NCBI GenBank assembly: GCA_019828545.1
Contig: JACVRA010000174.1
Coordinates: 186,001 to 250,000 of the forward strand
From: Paracamarosporium sp. OC-R06-R3
Lineage: Eukaryota; Ascomycota; Dothideomycetes; Pleosporales; Didymosphaeriaceae
Direction of reading: 5' to 3'
DNA: 64,000 nucleotides
Below the pieces are notes generated by a model, which saw only the letters and a program-made list of their open reading frames with translations, had not been told where the DNA came from and ran no database searches. The position numbers and the translations under genes are program-made. Shown here piece after piece: positions 23,577 to 35,224 of the stretch (positions are counted from its first letter, which is position 1; every line of letters begins with the position of its first letter).

Positions 23577-23754
23577 AGCCGCGAATGGTATACCCTCGGA
23601 GGTGTTCTGAAAGAGGTTCCAAGTGCTTGATAAGGTGAGAACCCGTACACGGAGGCTGCGGCAGGGCATGGCTTGGCGAAGTCTGCTAGTGTGTACCAAC
23701 TATACTTTGGCTCTTGAGTCCTGGTAAACTGACCTTGTCCACGTATCACCTAAG

Positions 23755-25850
23755 TTAAAATTGCGATGGAAGTGTGCCGAACATTCCCCAAACGGAATCA
23801 CCCCAGAGATCCTGCGGTAGTGCAAAGTCAAGCGGTATACCGAAGTCGTCAACATTGGTCATGTCAGCCTGCGTCATCTCTGCATAATCATTGAAATCTG
23901 GCATAACAGGTGGAGGAGGCATCTCAGCAGTTGTCGGTGGCTGATCAGCTCCGTTCTCTTGCGGGGACGTCCGTTCCTCTACGTCGGCCTTGATGTTTCT
24001 CAGTTCATGCCCTTTTGTGATGGCATCGTACACAAGGCTCGCTGCCATCCGATCGTCAATCTTTAGTTTTGTATTATCAATGTTCACCGGTTGCTGCCGA
24101 CTTAAAACCTCGAGGAGTACTGCGGCCCGCGCCTTTTCATCCCTTGGATCGATTGCTCCGGCATTGAGAAACCTCTGCGCTATTGCAACGTGGTTCTTCG
24201 CGGTCTCTTGCTCCTCTGGCGAAGCGTTGATGTTCAGCGCGAAGAAGCGAAGTAAGAACACTGTGGCGAGGACAAGGGCGCGGAAGTAAACTTTGGGGCA
24301 GGTGTGTTGAAGGATCCCAGAAGTAAGGTCAGAGTAGTCGTCAGAACGATGGAAGAGCCCTTGCTCAGAGAGATAGACTATGCGGAGAGCAACGGAATAC
24401 CCGCTCTTCATGAGGATCTCGCGTGACGTCAGATCGAGCTGCATGCGGATCACGGTCATGGTGTAGAGGTGTAACTTGGCGACCAGAACCACCATTTCTA
24501 TGCGTGGAGACCATGGTGCCGGGAATCTCGATTTCAGGCTGTCGAGCTCGGTATCTATGAGCTTGACAAGCGATTGCGATACAACTTCTTGGCTGTTTTC
24601 TAGCACTATAGTGGTGAACTTGGCCAGGGTATGGTGGACCATGACTTGGTAGGCGAACTCCTGAGGTATGGGATATGTGCGGACGAAGTTTTCTATCGTT
24701 GCCAGCTCTGTGGTCTCATTTATATGAGGGGATACACCAACATGCATGCTCAACCTGTGGAAATAGTTAGCATGCTTGAGGTACATTGTAAGTAGTCTCG
24801 ATGCAGCACGCAGAGAAAGAGATTGTTCTAACTTACGAGGTACTAGCAAGAAAACAGCCGAGCCATGTACTGGCTCTCGCTCGCGGAGACCCAGAAGGAA
24901 CGCCGATACTTCTGAGCGATTGCGAGGGTTTAGAATGATGTAGACCCATATACAGGGCTGCATTTATAGCAGCTCCAGAATAAAGCCAGCTAGAGTCATG
25001 CGATTGACGAGGTGAAGGGAAAGGCCATGTAATCAAATGAATGAGTGCTTGGATCGTCTGTAAAGGAACAGGCGCAGTCAGGATTTCGATGCGAAGTTGA
25101 GCCAGGTAAGGTTCTCGTAGGGATTCATTGAATGCTCTGTGTTGCGGCAATGGTCCATGTGCAGCTACAATGGCGATGATAGTCCAAAACAAGATCGGTG
25201 CTGTATCGTATATGGCTGAGATGGAGATGTTCGGGTTTAGAACGGGAAAATGAGGGTAGAAGAATATCGTAAAGCTGATTGAGAGTTGGTCAGAAATTCG
25301 TTCGACGGTACGGAACTTTGAACCCACATTTTGAATATATCGACGACCGTGTTTCGATCGATGATGAAATCATCCAGTTGGTACTGCTCTTTGGAGCCGA
25401 AGTCGGTCACCACAGCCGTCCCTGACTGCTCTAATGTGTATTCAGGTGAGTCGAATTGGGTATCTGGCGACACGGTAGATTTAAAACCGTTGTCTTCTCT
25501 CTGATTTCTTAACGTCTCCAGTTCTTTCGCCATCTCTTCGACGCGTCTGAGTATGAAGTTAATCGCAGAAGCATTAGAGTGGTCAACGTATAGCAAAAAC
25601 TACGTACTTGCGAGCCGGCGTTCGTCGAAACGAAGAATCGACGACGCATTGCAGGTTTCGCGTTTGACATCTTGAACACGGTGCCGGGAACTTGGCTTTT
25701 GAATCACAACGAAGCTGTTTTTTGTCAATTTTATTTCAATGACATTCCTCGGCGTACTAAGTTTACTTTCACTTGCTTGCACTCTGTGCAAGTCTTAACG
25801 GGACGATGAACCGATCTCCCAAGCGGGCCTGCCACTCCAAGGGCAGCCAT
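23755..25850 (-). CDS. Zn(II)2Cys6 transcription factor
   Basis: Fungal binuclear-cluster regulator, 615 aa in five exons: 25850-25767, 25714-25608, 25546-25328, 25274-24837 and 24754-23755. Splicing the first two exons builds the cluster: CTECKQVKLRC, a nine-residue loop, then CSRCQTRNLQC, followed by a basic linker (RRTPARKR) and a coiled coil (EEMAKELETLRNQ). The remainder is the fungal-specific regulatory (MHR) region: FFYPHFPVLNP, SGAAINAALYMGLHH, TWLGCFLASTSLSM and FVRTYPIP. The C-terminus is acidic with Pro runs, as in activation domains. No single long frame shows the gene; simple ORF calling would miss the DNA-binding domain. Target genes unknown; the AtuA-like neighbour is a candidate. 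Confidence 0.9.
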
Positions 25851-26600
25851 AACGATCTACCTCGACTGCGCTAATTCGCTCTCACCGCACGTCGGCTGTC
25901 AGCGCTAGATTGGTATCGAATCCTGCGAATGCGCGAGCTTCGATGAGGTGGTGAATTATTCATTCGAGACGGCTGTCTCAGTGTACTTGGCCCGGTGTAG
26001 CTTCAAACCAAATGTCGACGTCGGTGTTCGTTCCCTCAAAGATGTGGGCGGAGTGTGGAAAGCACGGGCATGGGGAAAGGATCGGGCGTAGTATTAGACC
26101 GAGGCATGCTATTGGTCATCTAGTTTAGCCCGATCTTCAGCATCGCTCTATTTCTTCACCGACCTCTGCGAACTTCACCCAGTTCCGTCAGCCTCCATCA
26201 ACAGGTACTTGCTCCCTACCTAAATTTCTATCTATCGGATCACTGATACATTTAGAAGAGGGAGATGAGTTGTAACTTTTCCAGCCCCCACTATGAACGC
26301 CCTCCCAATCTCGCAACCCGCGCCTATTCAGGACCGCTTGTCGCATGCGCGCAGTCATCATCTGTATCTAGCGTCAGACGTGAACATCATGCGTGACTAC
26401 CTTTTCTCTCTAGTTAAATTTCTGCCATGTCTGTTGAGAAGATGCACTGCATGAAGTTGATACCAAAACTCTAATTTCCCCCGTCTATTGTGCTGAACGC
26501 CACGCTATGCTCAGAGAAAATAAAAGGAGATCGTAAGGAAACCCGCAAAGAGGAAGAAATACCCCAGAAATATGCCATTGACCAGTCCCTCATCGGCTAT
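25851..26600. other. Intergenic, Zn2Cys6 promoter
   Basis: Promoter of the regulator and 3' flank of the dioxygenase. No gene, RNA or repeat recognised. Confidence 0.55.
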
Positions 26601-27731
26601 TCAATCCGTATACCCAGCGGCCAGATCCGCAGCAGTTGCTTCCGCCTTCTTCTCCTCCGCAATACTAACAGTGGGAATCAGACCCTGAGGGTTAACGCTG
26701 CCACCTGTTGTGACAGCAGCCTCACCGTCAGGGTTCACGCCAACGGTGATCTGGATTTCTTGGTCAGCATGGATAGTCGATCCGACGATATGGTGCAAAC
26801 TTACGTATCCGACCAATCCATCTTCGATGCTGTCACCGATCATCTCAACGCTGACCATAGCGCTGTATCCGTCTGCACTCGCCTCGGAGAATAGGGTGTC
26901 CTCTGCGTTCGTTGTCCTGTTCAGCGTGGCGAGATGCGCGTTATATGGTTCCACGGCGTACACCTTACTCAACAAATCCTCATCGAAAAACAGCTGTCCA
27001 AGATGCTGGGTCGAACTTTTGGAATAGCTTGTTCCGTTTGTTATATTGCTCTGTACTGTTACATGCACATGCGTAGTGCGACTCGCGTAGTAGCCGGGGA
27101 ACTTCGTCAAATATTCGACCATGCCGTTTGAATCGGTTATCTGGATACCGCGGAGGAACGTCTCATCGTCCGTCGTGCCATCGGGTCGCTTTGTGGCACC
27201 GTCAAGAAGTTCGACTGTATTCGGGTTGATGCCAGTGTATGATGAGTAGAAACCAGTAGCGTTGCAGTTCCAGATGGTAAGGGCAGCGCCGGAAAGAGGC
27301 TCGCAGGTGTTCAGGTCGAGAACTCCAATATCGAGATAGAAGTCAATGCCTCCTTGCGTCTCGCGAAGGTCGTGTCGTTGCAGCTCGCCATCGACAGCGT
27401 AAGGACCCCAAACCGTCTCGGGTGCAAGCACGCAGGTGTCGTTCTGGATCGATGTATACTTGAGCTCGTTGCGCTTTTGCATCGTACCGGACATCATGTC
27501 GCGACGATCCAGGTTCAAGTTACCAGAGGCAATGCGGCGCTGAAGGAGACGCTCTGATCTCGTAGCGAGCATCTTCTCCTTGCGCGCCTCGATTGCTGCC
27601 GCACATTTTCCGGTCGAGCGGCCGACTTCGCGTTTCTGGTGCTCAAGGTTCTCGGAGGTGAGCTTCTCGGGATGGGCGAGCACACCGGTACCAAGCGACA
27701 ATGCGCAAAGGGCAGCAGTGGTAAACTTCAT
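26601..27731 (-). CDS. Secreted intradiol ring-cleavage dioxygenase-like protein
   Basis: 358 aa. A 19-residue signal peptide (MKFTTAALCALSLGTGVLA) precedes a charged propeptide-like stretch with dibasic sites (QKREV, DRRD, QKRNE). The catalytic core has TCVLAPETVWGPYAVDGELQ, DLNTCEPLSGAALTIWNCNATG, YSSYTG, LRGIQITDSNG, FPGYYASRTTHVHV and QLFFDEDL, as in extracellular intradiol dioxygenases, which open catechol rings using Fe(III). Candidate iron ligands are Tyr (FYSSY, GYY) and His (HVHV). A 54-nt intron (26804-26751) is in phase and stop-free; removing it gives VGYITVGVNP, matching the family better than the read-through. Probable exons: 27731-26805 and 26750-26601. Role: breakdown of aromatic compounds outside the cell. 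Confidence 0.9.
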   Translation of the reverse strand: MKFTTAALCALSLGTGVLAHPEKLTSENLEHQKREVGRSTGKCAAAIEARKEKMLATRSERLLQRRIASGNLNLDRRDMMSGTMQKRNELKYTSIQNDTCVLAPETVWGPYAVDGELQRHDLRETQGGIDFYLDIGVLDLNTCEPLSGAALTIWNCNATGFYSSYTGINPNTVELLDGATKRPDGTTDDETFLRGIQITDSNGMVEYLTKFPGYYASRTTHVHVTVQSNITNGTSYSKSSTQHLGQLFFDEDLLSKVYAVEPYNAHLATLNRTTNAEDTLFSEASADGYSAMVSVEMIGDSIEDGLVGYVSLHHIVGSTIHADQEIQITVGVNPDGEAAVTTGGSVNPQGLIPTVSIAEEKKAEATAADLAAGYTD

Positions 27732-29261
27732 TGTGGGAGGCGTGTGAATCAGGAGGAGTAAAAGTGTACGAGTGTGAGCGTACTAGAAAGAAGCGAATGC
27801 TGAGAAGGCGAAGAGTGGCAAGTGAGTGTGCTGATGAATAGTTTATGCAACACCACGATCATCTTTATATATACTGTCCTTGGTTTTCTCTCTGCTTGCG
27901 ACGCTGCCAAGCACTGGAAGGCTATGCGTATGAACTTGCACTTAATTAGTCTACTACCAAAGCAACTGCGTACCTGTCGCACGTTGCAAGCCTGCCCAGT
28001 GCGCAGCCGAAACGTGTTTATCGGCCTCAGCATCCAGTCCAAGAATCTTTGCCGTGGACGCGTGGCTTCGTAAACCGAGGTGATGGGACTGTGGAGCTTC
28101 TGGAAGTTCTTCGGAATGCTAGCGGGAACGTGGCTTGGTGACTTGTTTTAGAAAACGTCGAATCAGGGGAGCGGTTTTACTAGGTTTCTAGCGTGGAGGC
28201 CAATCGCATGAATAACGTTGCTGGTTGCGTAAGCTCGGTGGGGCCTCTATTTCACCGTTTACCAGCCTCCATGCTTCCCAACTTTGACGCGGCGTCATCA
28301 AGCACGTCCTCGCAATCATATATATTCTCAAAGCCTACATACAATTCGGGCATCTCTCATGATACTAGCTCATGAGCTTGGACATCCATCGGAGCACAGA
28401 ATTCAACATTCCGAGACAAGATTGTCGCTACGCGATTCCTTCAGGTCCATAGTCATTGCCTCTTGTGCCATACGGCGCGGTATATAGTTGGGGTTTGTCG
28501 TATTGTTTGGGTAATAGTCTAGCACTATGAAGGTTGGTGAATAGCGCAAACTGCCATTATACTGAAACATTTCGTCAGCTCACACTCCATTTTGACGATG
28601 TGGCGATGCAAATTTCAAGTTATAGAAGGCATGGTTGCCTCCATAGCCAGCTCACTATGTTCTGCACTGTTTAGATGGATCATGTCAGCTTTCTTCTCAT
28701 GCAACGAACGAGCAGATTGCGAAAATATAATCTAAGTTCTGGACAGACAACTCGTTATATCTAAGAAGGTAGGACGTTCGCTAAACTGCGCCTAGCAAAA
28801 AGTTTCAAACAGATTAACCACAACTATAAGGTATAAACTTGCAAGCCTCAAGCTTCAAGCATAATCTGGTTGACTCATTGCAAACCCCTGGGTGATGCCT
28901 CCATGATGGTGCTTCCACAACAATGAACTATGGATGATTGTGTTTTCGAAAAATTGCATTGCTACTAATGGTAGGATGTAGAAAGCCTGTCATACCCATT
29001 TGTCTGTTGAGATGATTCATTAACGTTTAAGCTAGTTTTGCCAGAAATCAGTAATACTTCTAGATTATTATTATTCTTACCCAACAGGTAGACGGCGTAA
29101 ATGTTCACAAGTAAGAGCAGAGATTCGCTCTGGAGATTGTTAACGTGCCAAGCCACTAAACGCGTTATTCCGAAAAGAGCTACACTAAGCGGGGCATCAA
29201 CGAGGGCAGTTTTTGGGCGCAAAAAGTACGGCAGCGTCATCCAAACTCAACACAAAACCAA
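27732..29261. promoter_or_regulatory. Divergent intergenic, dioxygenase / SET protein
   Basis: 1.5 kb between start codons pointing apart. AT-richer than the coding parts. Several short open frames, none with support. No defined binding site assigned. Confidence 0.5.
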
Positions 29262-31214
29262 ATGGCGTCAAACCAGGAGAACACGGTCTTTTTGACCGAG
29301 AAAGAGGCTGAGCGTATTCGAAATACAGTCAAAGAGACTGTGAAAAAATGTTCCGAACTTCATGGCCATGGACGAGAAGCACGGGATGCAAAATCTGCCA
29401 TCAGCCAAGCGACTGGAGCATCGCTTATGGCGGATATGGAATCTATGCAATCGGATGGTCGGGGAGAGACGCTTCCAGCCCTTGCTGTAGGCCAGGCTTA
29501 TCCTCCCTGCACTATCCTGAGTAGCGAACTTGAACCCATGAAAATTAGCGAGCTCAAAATGGATACACATCACCGCGGTCGCCGACTCACTGTTAAACGC
29601 GCAAGCCCAGTCGTCGTGCTTACGGCTCGTTCATGGACCATGGTGGAAGATGTGGACGGTGGCGATATAGAACGTCTGGAGATGTGCTTGCACAAGTCAC
29701 GACACGGCGAAGATATTCTGGAATACGCGAAAACATTCATTATTAAAGAGCCATATTTTACTCTTACTGAAGATGGCGAGGCTACGCTTCGTATAGATCA
29801 TCCCTCCGACCTGATCTCTTGCAGTGATGCTCTCACTGGGAAGACTTTTCCGAGCACTGCAGCGGCAGAGAAGTTCGCCACGGCTTGCAAGAGCGAGGGA
29901 AATGCTGAGCTTAAGAAGAGTGACCTGGCCGCTGCACACGAGAAGTATACCGACGGCTTGAACGTCGCGAGACGAGACACCGTTTCCCAATCGAATCCGG
30001 ACCTAGCACGAGACATTGCTCGCAATCGGGCTTACGTTAATCTCCTCCTGAGCCATTTCGATGAAACTATTTCAGACGCAAAAGCTTCTCTTACAGGCAG
30101 AGATGATCAAAAATCTAAAGATCTCGATAGCAAAGCTTATTACCGCGCTGGGTCCGCTGCGTATGGTCTTGGTAAATATGAAGACGCAAAAGCATTTTTC
30201 GAAGAGCAGTTGAAGCTTGCACCAAACGATAAAGATGCAAGCACCTATTTGAAGCGGATAGAGGTGCGATTACGTGAGCAACAGACTGGAGCGTACAATT
30301 GGAAAAAGCTGAGGGCTGGCCTTTCGCGAGCTCGACCACACGTTGATGCGGCGAGTTTCGTCAGTAATATTAAGGTCGAAGATAGCGAAGGTCGTGGACG
30401 TGGTATGTTCGTTACTCGTAACATACCTGCTGGAGAGGTCGTTATGTGCGACAAAGCCTTTTCAGTCGTCTGGGGCCACGACAAAGAGGCGTTGACAGCG
30501 ATGACCTATGACGTGCGTGACGACCGAATTAGAGTGCAACCTGTAGGCTTGAGTAAGGCAACAACGCAGAAGCTTCTCGGCAATTCTTCCCAAATAGAGA
30601 GAGTAATGGACCTCTTCGGCGACTATGAGGGTGATGGCAAAAATATCTTCCGAACCGAGGATGGTCCCATAGTCGACACTTTCCGGATACATGATATAGT
30701 CTCGCGAAATGGCTTCGGATTAGGTAACCAATACGGAGAAGAAGGAGCACGGAATGCGAGTACTGGTCTCTGCACATGGGCAGCCTACATCAATCATTCC
30801 TGCATCGCCAACACTAGTAAAGACTTTGTTGGTGACTTGATGGTCCTCCGCGCTCTACGTCCTCTCAAAGCAGGCGAGGAGGTCTTCATCAGCTACGATG
30901 AATCGAGCGATTACGACGCTCGGCAGGCCGCTCTGATGACCACATGGGGTTTCGAATGCAGCTGTCCGCTTTGCGCTGCAGAGAAGGCTGATGACCCTGC
31001 GGTGCGGAAGAAGAGAGCAGAGCTGGCAAACAACGCAGACGAATTCGTTAGCAGGGAACACTGGGCAAATGCGAAGAGGCTCACAATTGCGAGCGCGCAG
31101 AGGCTTGCCAAGGCTATAGATGATACGTACGACAATGAGCGGTACAAGAGCATTCCTCGTTTGGCTGCGCGGGGCATCCAGGAGTGGCTCAATAAGGCGA
31201 GTCCAAGGCGATAG
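29262..31214 (+). CDS. TPR and SET domain protein (SMYD-like)
   Basis: Intronless, 650 aa. After a family-specific N-terminus (about residues 1-200) come TPR-like helices (about 205-345: AEKFATACKSEGNAELKKSD, AHEKYTDGL, YYRAGSAAYGLGKYEDAKAFF). The SET domain follows: RGRGMFVTRNIPAGEVVMC (SET-N), then INHSCIANT (catalytic NHSC), ALRPLKAGEEVFISYDE (GEExxxxY) and a post-SET cysteine cluster CSCPLC. Predicted lysine methyltransferase of histone or other protein substrates. The domain order TPR-SET-I-SET matches the fungal TPR-SET clade; the MYND finger of animal SMYD proteins is not obvious. The downstream gap to 32117 has no gene. Confidence 0.9.
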   Translation: MASNQENTVFLTEKEAERIRNTVKETVKKCSELHGHGREARDAKSAISQATGASLMADMESMQSDGRGETLPALAVGQAYPPCTILSSELEPMKISELKMDTHHRGRRLTVKRASPVVVLTARSWTMVEDVDGGDIERLEMCLHKSRHGEDILEYAKTFIIKEPYFTLTEDGEATLRIDHPSDLISCSDALTGKTFPSTAAAEKFATACKSEGNAELKKSDLAAAHEKYTDGLNVARRDTVSQSNPDLARDIARNRAYVNLLLSHFDETISDAKASLTGRDDQKSKDLDSKAYYRAGSAAYGLGKYEDAKAFFEEQLKLAPNDKDASTYLKRIEVRLREQQTGAYNWKKLRAGLSRARPHVDAASFVSNIKVEDSEGRGRGMFVTRNIPAGEVVMCDKAFSVVWGHDKEALTAMTYDVRDDRIRVQPVGLSKATTQKLLGNSSQIERVMDLFGDYEGDGKNIFRTEDGPIVDTFRIHDIVSRNGFGLGNQYGEEGARNASTGLCTWAAYINHSCIANTSKDFVGDLMVLRALRPLKAGEEVFISYDESSDYDARQAALMTTWGFECSCPLCAAEKADDPAVRKKRAELANNADEFVSREHWANAKRLTIASAQRLAKAIDDTYDNERYKSIPRLAARGIQEWLNKASPRR

Positions 31215-32117
31215 TCAAGAGTCTTTCCCACCGATCGGTGCCGATCCTTCCTGTATAGTATTCGCAAATACTCATGATTCAATGGCTGTAAGAAGAGACA
31301 GCGGATATGTTGGCTGCGGCATGCTCAAAATTGTGAAGGAAGGCCTTAGTATGAGTCGACAGATAACGTTCAATGATTCGAGCGTTCCTACAACCTGAAG
31401 ATATGGTAAAAGACGGATGTTAGTTTCTACGGTGCAGGATTATCTGGCCGTACAGAAGCTTGCCCGTGTCAGAGTACCAAGAACTTGTTTTTGCAAATTA
31501 AAAAGCGTTTATTATGTGCACGGAAATTATTTTGCACGATTCAATGCATCTAAAGATCTTCGTTACCGTGGTAATCCTGCGTTACAAACGAGTTGTAATT
31601 TACTCTGGCAGGTGCCGTGGTGTTGCGGTTCGGAGTCTACGGCCTTTGGGGTCCGGGAAAATTTCTCGCCTAACGATGATGCGACTTACTAGCAGCACTG
31701 CCTCCGACAATGCGAACCCATGCTGGAGGCCTCTAAGAGCATGAGGGCACTGCCACAGTGGAGCTACATGTCGCCTGGTTACTGTAAATGCTGGCGTAGG
31801 TGCCTCAAATGAGCGATTAGTATGTGCGTACCCGTTACTGCACTCGATCAATGGCGTGTTCTATTTTGGCCGTGTGTAGCTGGTAACAATGAGAAATCGT
31901 TTGTATGATTGTTAACAGATAATCTCAAATCTATAGAAAGGGGTATAACCAATTGAATATACCGCAGGTGCAAACCCAAGAGCCAAACTCCGATCAAACC
32001 CCAATATTCCGTGATATCTTGCTCGTTTTAATAAATGTACAGAAACGTTGCACAAAATCTTAGTGCGTAAGAGACTGGGTTGAAATCCAGCCTCTTCATT
32101 GCCACATAATACATGCA
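31215..32117. other. Intergenic, convergent 3' ends
   Basis: Lies between the 3' ends of the SET protein (plus) and RTA1 protein (minus). No gene or repeat supported. Confidence 0.55.
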
Positions 32118-33165
32118 CTACCATGTTCTTTCAATCAACTCGATCTTATCGGTAGAACCGTTATCACCCTGCCTCGTGAATCGATAGCCCTTGCCCGCAG
32201 CAATCCATAGATTATCAAAAACCCGTCCGGGGTGGTACACTGTCATCAGAGCAACGGCGAGAATGATCATCGGCCCCTCAAAGATCATGAACGTAACCTC
32301 GTCGTTGGCGAGGTGGCTGTTAAAGCCGCCCCAGAGTTCAGCCACACGATACACACTTCGGATGAAGATGAGTGACGTTGCTACGAAAAGACTCCATTGG
32401 AACCAGTGGAAGACGCGATTAGCCCGGAGCTGTTCGTATAGCGGAGGCTGGCCAGTTAGATTTCCAGAGGTCTTGGCCTTGCGCACACGATAGGCAAAAT
32501 CCCCCCATAGGACGAAGAAGATAATCATGGAGATGATTTGTGAGATGAGACCAGCAATCATAATGTTGACACCTAGATCTCGACTATCCGTATTGTTTGC
32601 CATAGAGGCTATGGCACCACCGATGGATTGTAGGATCAGAGACAACAGATCGCAGCCAATAAAGATGTAGGTGTACATTTTTGGCTTGATTCGGGAGAAG
32701 TCGGCGCCAACGGCTACTATCACGCGGCTTAGGCAAAGATAGATGCCACCAGTTAGGAGAGCAGGGGCGACTGTAAGAGGAACCAGATAACTAAATTTAT
32801 CAGCACGGAATGAACAAAGGTAGATGTGTCTCATCGAATACACACATAAGAAAATTGTTCATGTCGAAAGGGTTTTGGTGTAACATCAAACGTCCGCCAT
32901 ATCCAACTATTTCGCCGAAAATACCCAAGCACACAGTACTCATGTAGGTCCAGGTCTTCTTGCGAATGCCGAAAAAAAGTTGAGCGAAGAGTAATATGAT
33001 GAAACAAGCTCCGTATATTGTGTTACCGGCGACCGTCGGTTGATAATTGACGATGGCCATGTCAAGGGGACATACGCCCACCTTGCAACGAATTGGTTTG
33101 GCGGTGGCGGTGCCGTTATTATGAGCCCCGCGAACAACGAGGCTCAAAATTTCTGTACTGTCCAT
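32118..33165 (-). CDS. RTA1-like seven-helix membrane protein
   Basis: 330 aa from exons 33165-32846 and 32790-32118. Fungal RTA1/RTM1/Rsb1 family; members affect resistance to toxic lipids or azoles, and yeast Rsb1 moves long-chain bases across the plasma membrane. Marks: CPLDMAIVNYQPTVAGN, GEIVGYGGRL, NFLIYLVPLTVAPALLTGGI across the splice, CDLLSLILQSIGGAI, and IRSVYRVAELWGG. Seven hydrophobic segments. The start is placed at MDSTEIL (33165); an in-frame ATG at 33225 would add 20 residues before it. Transport substrate not predictable. Confidence 0.9.
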
Positions 33166-34333
33166 CGTGAGGTAAAGTGAATGCAAACGAGTGTGGTTGG
33201 ATTTCTTTTGGAAAGGCCTGAGCATGCATGTTTATGTAGGAATTACAGCTTGTATGTCGTACGGAAGGACTGCAAGTGCTAAGCCTGCTTCAGGACAAAG
33301 CGATTCGTAGTACAATGAACAGTCCGGTGAGGTAGGCATTATAGCGCCCTTTGCTCCGCAGCAGGAAGCCTTGTGGATACTCGCGCGCTGCTAATGACAT
33401 TCCAATCGCGGAATATGGGATTCGTTAACTCTTGCTAACTGACTACGAGGACGCTCAGATCATAGCTAGCGCATTCTCGGCAAGCCTGATACCCTTACGG
33501 GTAGGTTTGGCCGCTTGCCGTACGGAGATTATATGCAGGAACACCGATGCGTAAGGCTAACCGGCAGATCCTCTAGTGACACAGCCATAAAGAGAATGAC
33601 CATACAAATCCATGGTTTGAGTATCGGTGGGTAAGGTGTATGGTCTTAGTGGCATCTTATTTTTGTAGTTACCGTGTTAAATACATCAAGTTTCAGCAGA
33701 TGTATTGCACCTTTAGTATACACCGTATGCAGCTGAATTCGCGTATATTTGCGCAACACCTGCAGCATGTAGCAATACCTCCATTAATGTCATCGCGATG
33801 GGGAAGCATTCAACATGGTGGAAGAGAAAGAATTGAGTGCGAACTGGTGCGGCAGTAGTAAATGGACATCGGAGGTTCACGAAACTCCCCCCCAACCGTC
33901 ATAGACGCGCTAATTATATAATCAGGAGTAAGTCACTCCTAGCGTATGACGCACAACATTTCTCCACTGGAATGTTCACAAGTTGCATCTTCATTTTTAT
34001 CGAACACCTGGCTTCTTGTGCTTATACGTAGTATATTCTCAGCTTCACATTCCGATAGTCAAATGCTTCACACTACCATTGCTTTTGGGCACTACACAGC
34101 TCTACACCTTGCGATGTTGTTTCAATCTATAGGTGCAGACCATTTCCCTGAAAGGATCCACTACATCAAAAAGAAACAGTGGATGTCTTTCTTAGAAGAC
34201 TGGTCATACATACATCGTCCATTTTCCGTCCAGTTCTTGATATTCTAGCTGCATCACGCACGATACTTGATTGAACCAACTTCCAACTTGCCACTAAGCA
34301 TCCTATGTCGTCCGTTTACTCATAAGACTATGA
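33166..34333. other. Intergenic, AT-rich
   Basis: RTA1 promoter and GNAT 3' flank. Short open frames only, none supported; no repeat structure seen. Confidence 0.5.
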
Positions 34334-35023
34334 TCAAGGTGAAGGTTTTACGGGCTCTCGTATCATCAAAGGCGCGCTATGCGTTTTGTTTCCACCACCA
34401 AATGGTTCCAGGTTCACCTCAAAGATCTCGGCATCCTTGAATCCATGCCTCCCGTAGAGGACATGCCCTTCAGAACTTGATTCAAGATACACCGGCAGAT
34501 CTAATTCGTCCGCCTTTTGGGTGCCCCATCTCAACAACGCACTTGCAGCGCCACGCCTTTGATATTTAGGATCCGTATGTAGCATGTGCAAATCTATGCT
34601 CGTCAGCTAACAGCACCCCATGCACGTCCAAGGCCCACACGCACACAGATGAGGTCTTGTTCCCATGATCTCTTGCTTGCGGCGAATGAGGCCGCCGAAG
34701 AAAGCTTTGCATGCCTCGCCATTGACCCCGGGCCCGGCTGGTACTGGACGTGTGGGGGCTAAAGCGACTGTCTCGGATGTTTCGTAGATGTGCCATTTCG
34801 CAAATGCGATCTGTTCGCCTGTCTCTTCGTCGACAGCTTTCAAAAGTCGAGCTGTAGGATCGTTCTCGCGCATTGCGATGATTTGATTGACCCTTCCCGC
34901 CCGCGCCTCTGGTGGGAAAGGGCCAGGAAAGAGTACAGGGTTGGCGGGACCGTACGCTGCAGCTTCAATTTCGCACGCGCGCGGTATTTCTGCATCCGAT
35001 ACTTCTTGAACTGTGATCGTCAT
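34334..35023 (-). CDS. GNAT-family N-acetyltransferase
   Basis: 212 aa from exons 35023-34645 and 34593-34334. A GTGCGT donor gives the join RPHLYLHMLHTDPKYQRRGA, which restores the core strand and the acetyl-CoA motif QRRGAA. N-terminus VQEVSDAEIPRACEIEAAAY and C-terminus YLESSSEGHVLYGRHGF are typical of fungal GNATs of unknown substrate. No targeting signal seen. Confidence 0.9.
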
Positions 35024-35224
35024 GATTAAATTCGTTATAATCTAAAGGAGAAACTGGCTTGAAGGTTTTTGAAGATATCATCGAGTATATTACTAAGCGT
35101 CTAGAAGGGGAAAAGGTGCATGTCTTCCGCCCTTTTGACTCACACGCCCTTCGAGCTGGCAATGGTAAATCAGTCGCACTACTGAATCCTTCTCAAAATT
35201 TAGAGCTTCTGGCCCCTTGTTTCC

